5,838 bases of DNA from an uncultured bacterium (GTDB lineage: Bacteria > Actinomycetota > Actinomycetes > S36-B12): contig CAITYI010000085.1 of assembly GCA_903896585.1 (NCBI GenBank), forward strand, positions 1 to 5,838, given 5' to 3'. A program made the position numbers and the translations under genes. The notes under the pieces were generated by a model. The model saw nothing but the letters and a program-made list of their open reading frames with translations, was not told where the DNA came from and made no database searches. Below are positions 5,509 to 5,838 of this stretch, piece after piece. Every line of letters begins with the position of its first letter. Positions within the stretch are counted from its first letter, which is position 1.

Positions 5509-5550
5509 TGCGCTCGTAGAGACTCGAACCCTAAAACTTCTGACCCGTAG
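5509..5550 (-). pseudogene. 3' fragment of a tRNA-Arg (anticodon ACG) gene
   Basis: Read on the minus strand, the sequence matches the 3' half of tRNA-Arg(ACG). It shows the anticodon loop CTACGGG (5544-5550, ACG anticodon), the 3' anticodon stem TCAGA (5539-5543), a 5-base variable loop, and a T arm with stem TAGGG/CTCTA (one G-T wobble) around TTCGAGT (5517-5533). The 3' acceptor strand CGAGCGC (5510-5516) and discriminator A (5509) follow. The 5' half is missing: bases before the loop read TCCGT, which pairs poorly with TCAGA, and no D arm or 5' acceptor strand is found, since that space is occupied by the end of ppa. It cannot make a functional tRNA. Truncation at the anticodon loop is typical of tRNA-targeted integrase attachment sites, but rearrangement or deletion would look the same. 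Confidence 0.75.
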
Positions 5551-5556
5551 ACGGAT

Positions 5557-5838
5557 CTACTTTTTGGCTCGGGCCCAGGACTCGTGGATCTCCTGCTCGG
5601 CTTCGGTGCGACCGGTCCAGGTGGCCCCTTCGACCGACTTGCCAGGCTCCAGATCCTTGTACACCTCAAAGAAGTGCTGGATTTCCAGACGATCGAATTC
5701 GGAAACATGGTGAATATCGCGCAGGTGCTCAAGTCGGGGGTCACCGGCGGGTACACACAGGACTTTGTCATCGCCACCGGCTTCATCGGTCATGCGGAAC
5801 ATGCCCACGGCCCGGCACCGGATGACCACACCGGGGAA
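5557..5838 (-). CDS. ppa: inorganic pyrophosphatase (partial, N-terminus beyond right edge)
   Basis: The C-terminal 93 residues of a soluble family I inorganic pyrophosphatase, which hydrolyses cytoplasmic pyrophosphate to phosphate. The visible stretch includes GMFRMTDEAGGDDKVLCVPAG, HLRDIHHVSEFD, QHFFEVYKDLEPGKSV and a GRTEAEQEI tail, all closely resembling actinobacterial Ppa. The DEAGGDDK segment carries Asp and Lys residues of the family's metal/pyrophosphate site; the other metal-binding residues lie in the missing N-terminal half. The frame is open to the window edge, so the first codons seen are internal. The C-terminus looks complete and normal, so the adjoining tRNA fragment, six bases after the stop, has not truncated the gene. 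Confidence 0.96.
   Translation of the reverse strand, partial: FPGVVIRCRAVGMFRMTDEAGGDDKVLCVPAGDPRLEHLRDIHHVSEFDRLEIQHFFEVYKDLEPGKSVEGATWTGRTEAEQEIHESWARAKK

Overview
The window looks like chromosomal DNA of an actinobacterium of moderate GC content. The reasons are the strongly actinobacterial sequence of the inorganic pyrophosphatase, the moeA-moaC-mogA gene block, a TTG start in moaC and a moeA start that looks leaderless. I cannot name the genus.

Left part (1-1680, minus strand): a tight operon reads an 82-aa protein of unknown function, then a MoxR/CoxD-type AAA+ ATPase, then a CoxE-type VWA-domain protein cut by the left edge. In known clusters, CoxD/CoxE pairs act in maturation of molybdenum hydroxylases of the xanthine dehydrogenase/aerobic CO dehydrogenase family. 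No structural hydroxylase subunit is visible here. If there is one nearby, it lies beyond the left edge or elsewhere.

Middle part (1681-4068, plus strand): after a 207-bp divergent intergenic region with a 14-bp tandem repeat and an overlapping inverted repeat come three overlapping genes, moeA, moaC and mogA. They cover the cyclic pyranopterin phosphate step, adenylylation of molybdopterin and molybdate insertion. The divergent layout suggests joint production of the cofactor and of the machinery that matures an enzyme using it. This is inference from gene order.

Right part (4069-5838, minus strand): an orphan lipoprotein substrate-binding protein of the sugar/type I periplasmic-binding fold converges on mogA with only 40 bp between them. 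It has no transporter permease or ATPase beside it. Upstream of it is a 329-bp gene-free stretch (5228-5556). That stretch holds a probable promoter, two palindromes that may be operators, a GC-rich hairpin and a 42-nt 3' fragment of a tRNA-Arg gene. The fragment starts at the anticodon loop and lies six bases after the stop codon of ppa. I see nothing else in that stretch. The 3' half of ppa (inorganic pyrophosphatase) runs off the right edge.

The items most worth a second look are the unknown small protein leading the CoxD/CoxE operon, the truncated tRNA-Arg (a possible integration or rearrangement scar), and the repeat between the two divergent operons. I found no CRISPR array, insertion sequence, integrase or complete RNA gene.
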